NCBI GenBank assembly: GCA_001512505.1
Contig: LFSC01000015.1
Span: 1 to 56,922 of the forward strand
Length of the DNA stretch: 56,922 nucleotides
Direction: 5' to 3'
DNA from: Clostridiaceae bacterium DTU079
GTDB lineage: Bacteria > Bacillota > Clostridia > Acetivibrionales > Acetivibrionaceae
In this document: piece by piece, positions 56,285 through 56,922 of the stretch
Layout of the letters: the number at the start of each line of letters is the position of its first letter
Position numbering within the stretch: position 1 is the first letter of the stretch
The notes under the pieces: model-generated
The model's input: only the letters and a program-made list of their open reading frames with translations
Databases searched by the model: none
Told to the model about the DNA's origin: nothing
Made by a program: the position numbers and the translations under genes

Positions 56285-56922
56285 ATGAAAAGGACATTGA
56301 TATTTTTAATCGTTTTAACAATATTTTGCGTGGTTTTTTGCGGCTGCGATCAGCCTGTTGATAATACAATTGAAATACCGTCTCCAAAAGTGACCGCCGG
56401 TGGGGAAGCTGCTTCTCCCTCCTATGAAGGTGATGATAAAAACGAAAGTCCCGTAGAGGTTAGCTACGAGAATATAGCTGTGGTATTGGATACGGTGGTG
56501 GATATATTCAGAGAGCCGGACATAACCTCCGAGCGGGTCACGCAGGCTATTTTCAATCAGCCGGTTACCATATTGGAAGAAAAGGATTCCTGGGTTAAGG
56601 TAAAAGTGGTGGACGGATATACGGGCTGGTTGAGGTCAAAATACATTGACAGGGACTGCTCAAGTATTATGAAGGAAAATTTCACCGACAGGGCTGTTGT
56701 TACCGAAAAGACCCAAAAGGTTTACTCCGGTGCCGGCAGCGGTGTTACTTTAAAGGATGTTGCGATGGGGACGGAGCTATATATTAAAAATAAAAAGGAT
56801 AGGTATTATGAAGTTGCCCTGCCGGGGAATATAACCGGATGGATTGAGACCAAGGGCACAATAAAGGTTCCTGTGGGAAGCAGCATACCCAAAACCTCCT
56901 CCCAGGATTTTCTTGCTACGGT
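56285..56922 (+). CDS. SH3-domain lipoprotein (3' end cut by window)
   Basis: 212 codons are visible. The signal peptide MKRTLIFLIVLTIFCVVFCG ends at Cys21, with Gly before it, a likely lipobox. A low-complexity linker (about 25-60) is followed by two bacterial SH3 domains (about 62-115 and about 128-185; WVKVKVVDGYTGWLRSKYID, then TGWIETKG). Such layouts often continue into an NlpC/P60 cell-wall hydrolase, but the window ends first. It starts 25 bp after yhaN, with a weak GTGAGG ribosome site. Confidence 0.8.
   Translation, partial: MKRTLIFLIVLTIFCVVFCGCDQPVDNTIEIPSPKVTAGGEAASPSYEGDDKNESPVEVSYENIAVVLDTVVDIFREPDITSERVTQAIFNQPVTILEEKDSWVKVKVVDGYTGWLRSKYIDRDCSSIMKENFTDRAVVTEKTQKVYSGAGSGVTLKDVAMGTELYIKNKKDRYYEVALPGNITGWIETKGTIKVPVGSSIPKTSSQDFLAT

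Overview
The window is the replication-origin region of a low-GC, Gram-positive, spore-forming anaerobe of the class Clostridia. The evidence is the rpmH/dnaA origin junction, sporulation genes (BofA, YabG, a CotS-like kinase, a SPOCS-LysM protein), a four-subunit 2-oxoacid:ferredoxin oxidoreductase, formate-tetrahydrofolate ligase and an SLH protein. From memory, the order of the por and fhs genes near dnaA resembles Acetivibrio (Clostridium) thermocellus and relatives. That placement is recollection, not a database result.

Region by region. 1-10106 is the left arm, all on the minus strand, leading away from the origin: rpmH-rnpA-yidD-yidC-jag, a terminator, then mnmE-mnmG-rsmG-noc and a gyrA cut by the window edge. 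10107-10974 is oriC, where a box-rich module is present twice at a spacing of about 305-308 bp. A third, weaker box cluster lies between dnaA and dnaN. 10975-17443 is the right arm dnaA-dnaN-yaaA-recF-remB-gyrB, so gyrA and gyrB sit on opposite sides of oriC. 17444-19788 holds parA-parB between two perfect 16-bp parS sites. 19789-23332 holds a DUF4446 gene, a promoter with a candidate structured RNA, a TPR protein, serS and two serine tRNAs.

23504-31392 is an accessory block, mostly minus strand: DUF2461, an MFS transporter with an ABC-class ATPase (COG3044 type), a membrane protein with an SLH protein, a YflT-like stress protein and a VanW/G5 cell-wall protein. 31814-35838 carries DUF2508 and BofA (sporulation), then the porGDAB operon behind a consensus promoter. 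35967-37961 is a minus-strand cassette with an XRE regulator, a polytopic membrane protein and a previously uncalled 41-residue AgrD-like autoinducer precursor; no AgrB or AgrC kinase is visible. 38440-48615 mixes a GT39-type glycosyltransferase, a CotS-like kinase, fhs, a frameshifted yabG, veg behind two tandem consensus promoters, a SPOCS-LysM coat protein, ispE and a GntR regulator. 48863-56922 carries a metal-binding HMA protein, an AAA ATPase, a PspA-family protein, a membrane coiled-coil protein, a YhaO/YhaN (SbcD/SbcC-like) pair and the start of an SH3-domain lipoprotein.

Five intergenic gaps carry members of one dispersed palindromic repeat family whose core starts and ends with an AGAGCCTG/CAGGCTCT inverted repeat. 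The strongest candidates for new biology are this repeat family, the AgrD-like cassette, the candidate RNA at 20340-20500, the AAA-PspA locus, the duplicated oriC module and the A10 frameshift in yabG. No CRISPR array, prophage, insertion sequence or rRNA gene was seen.
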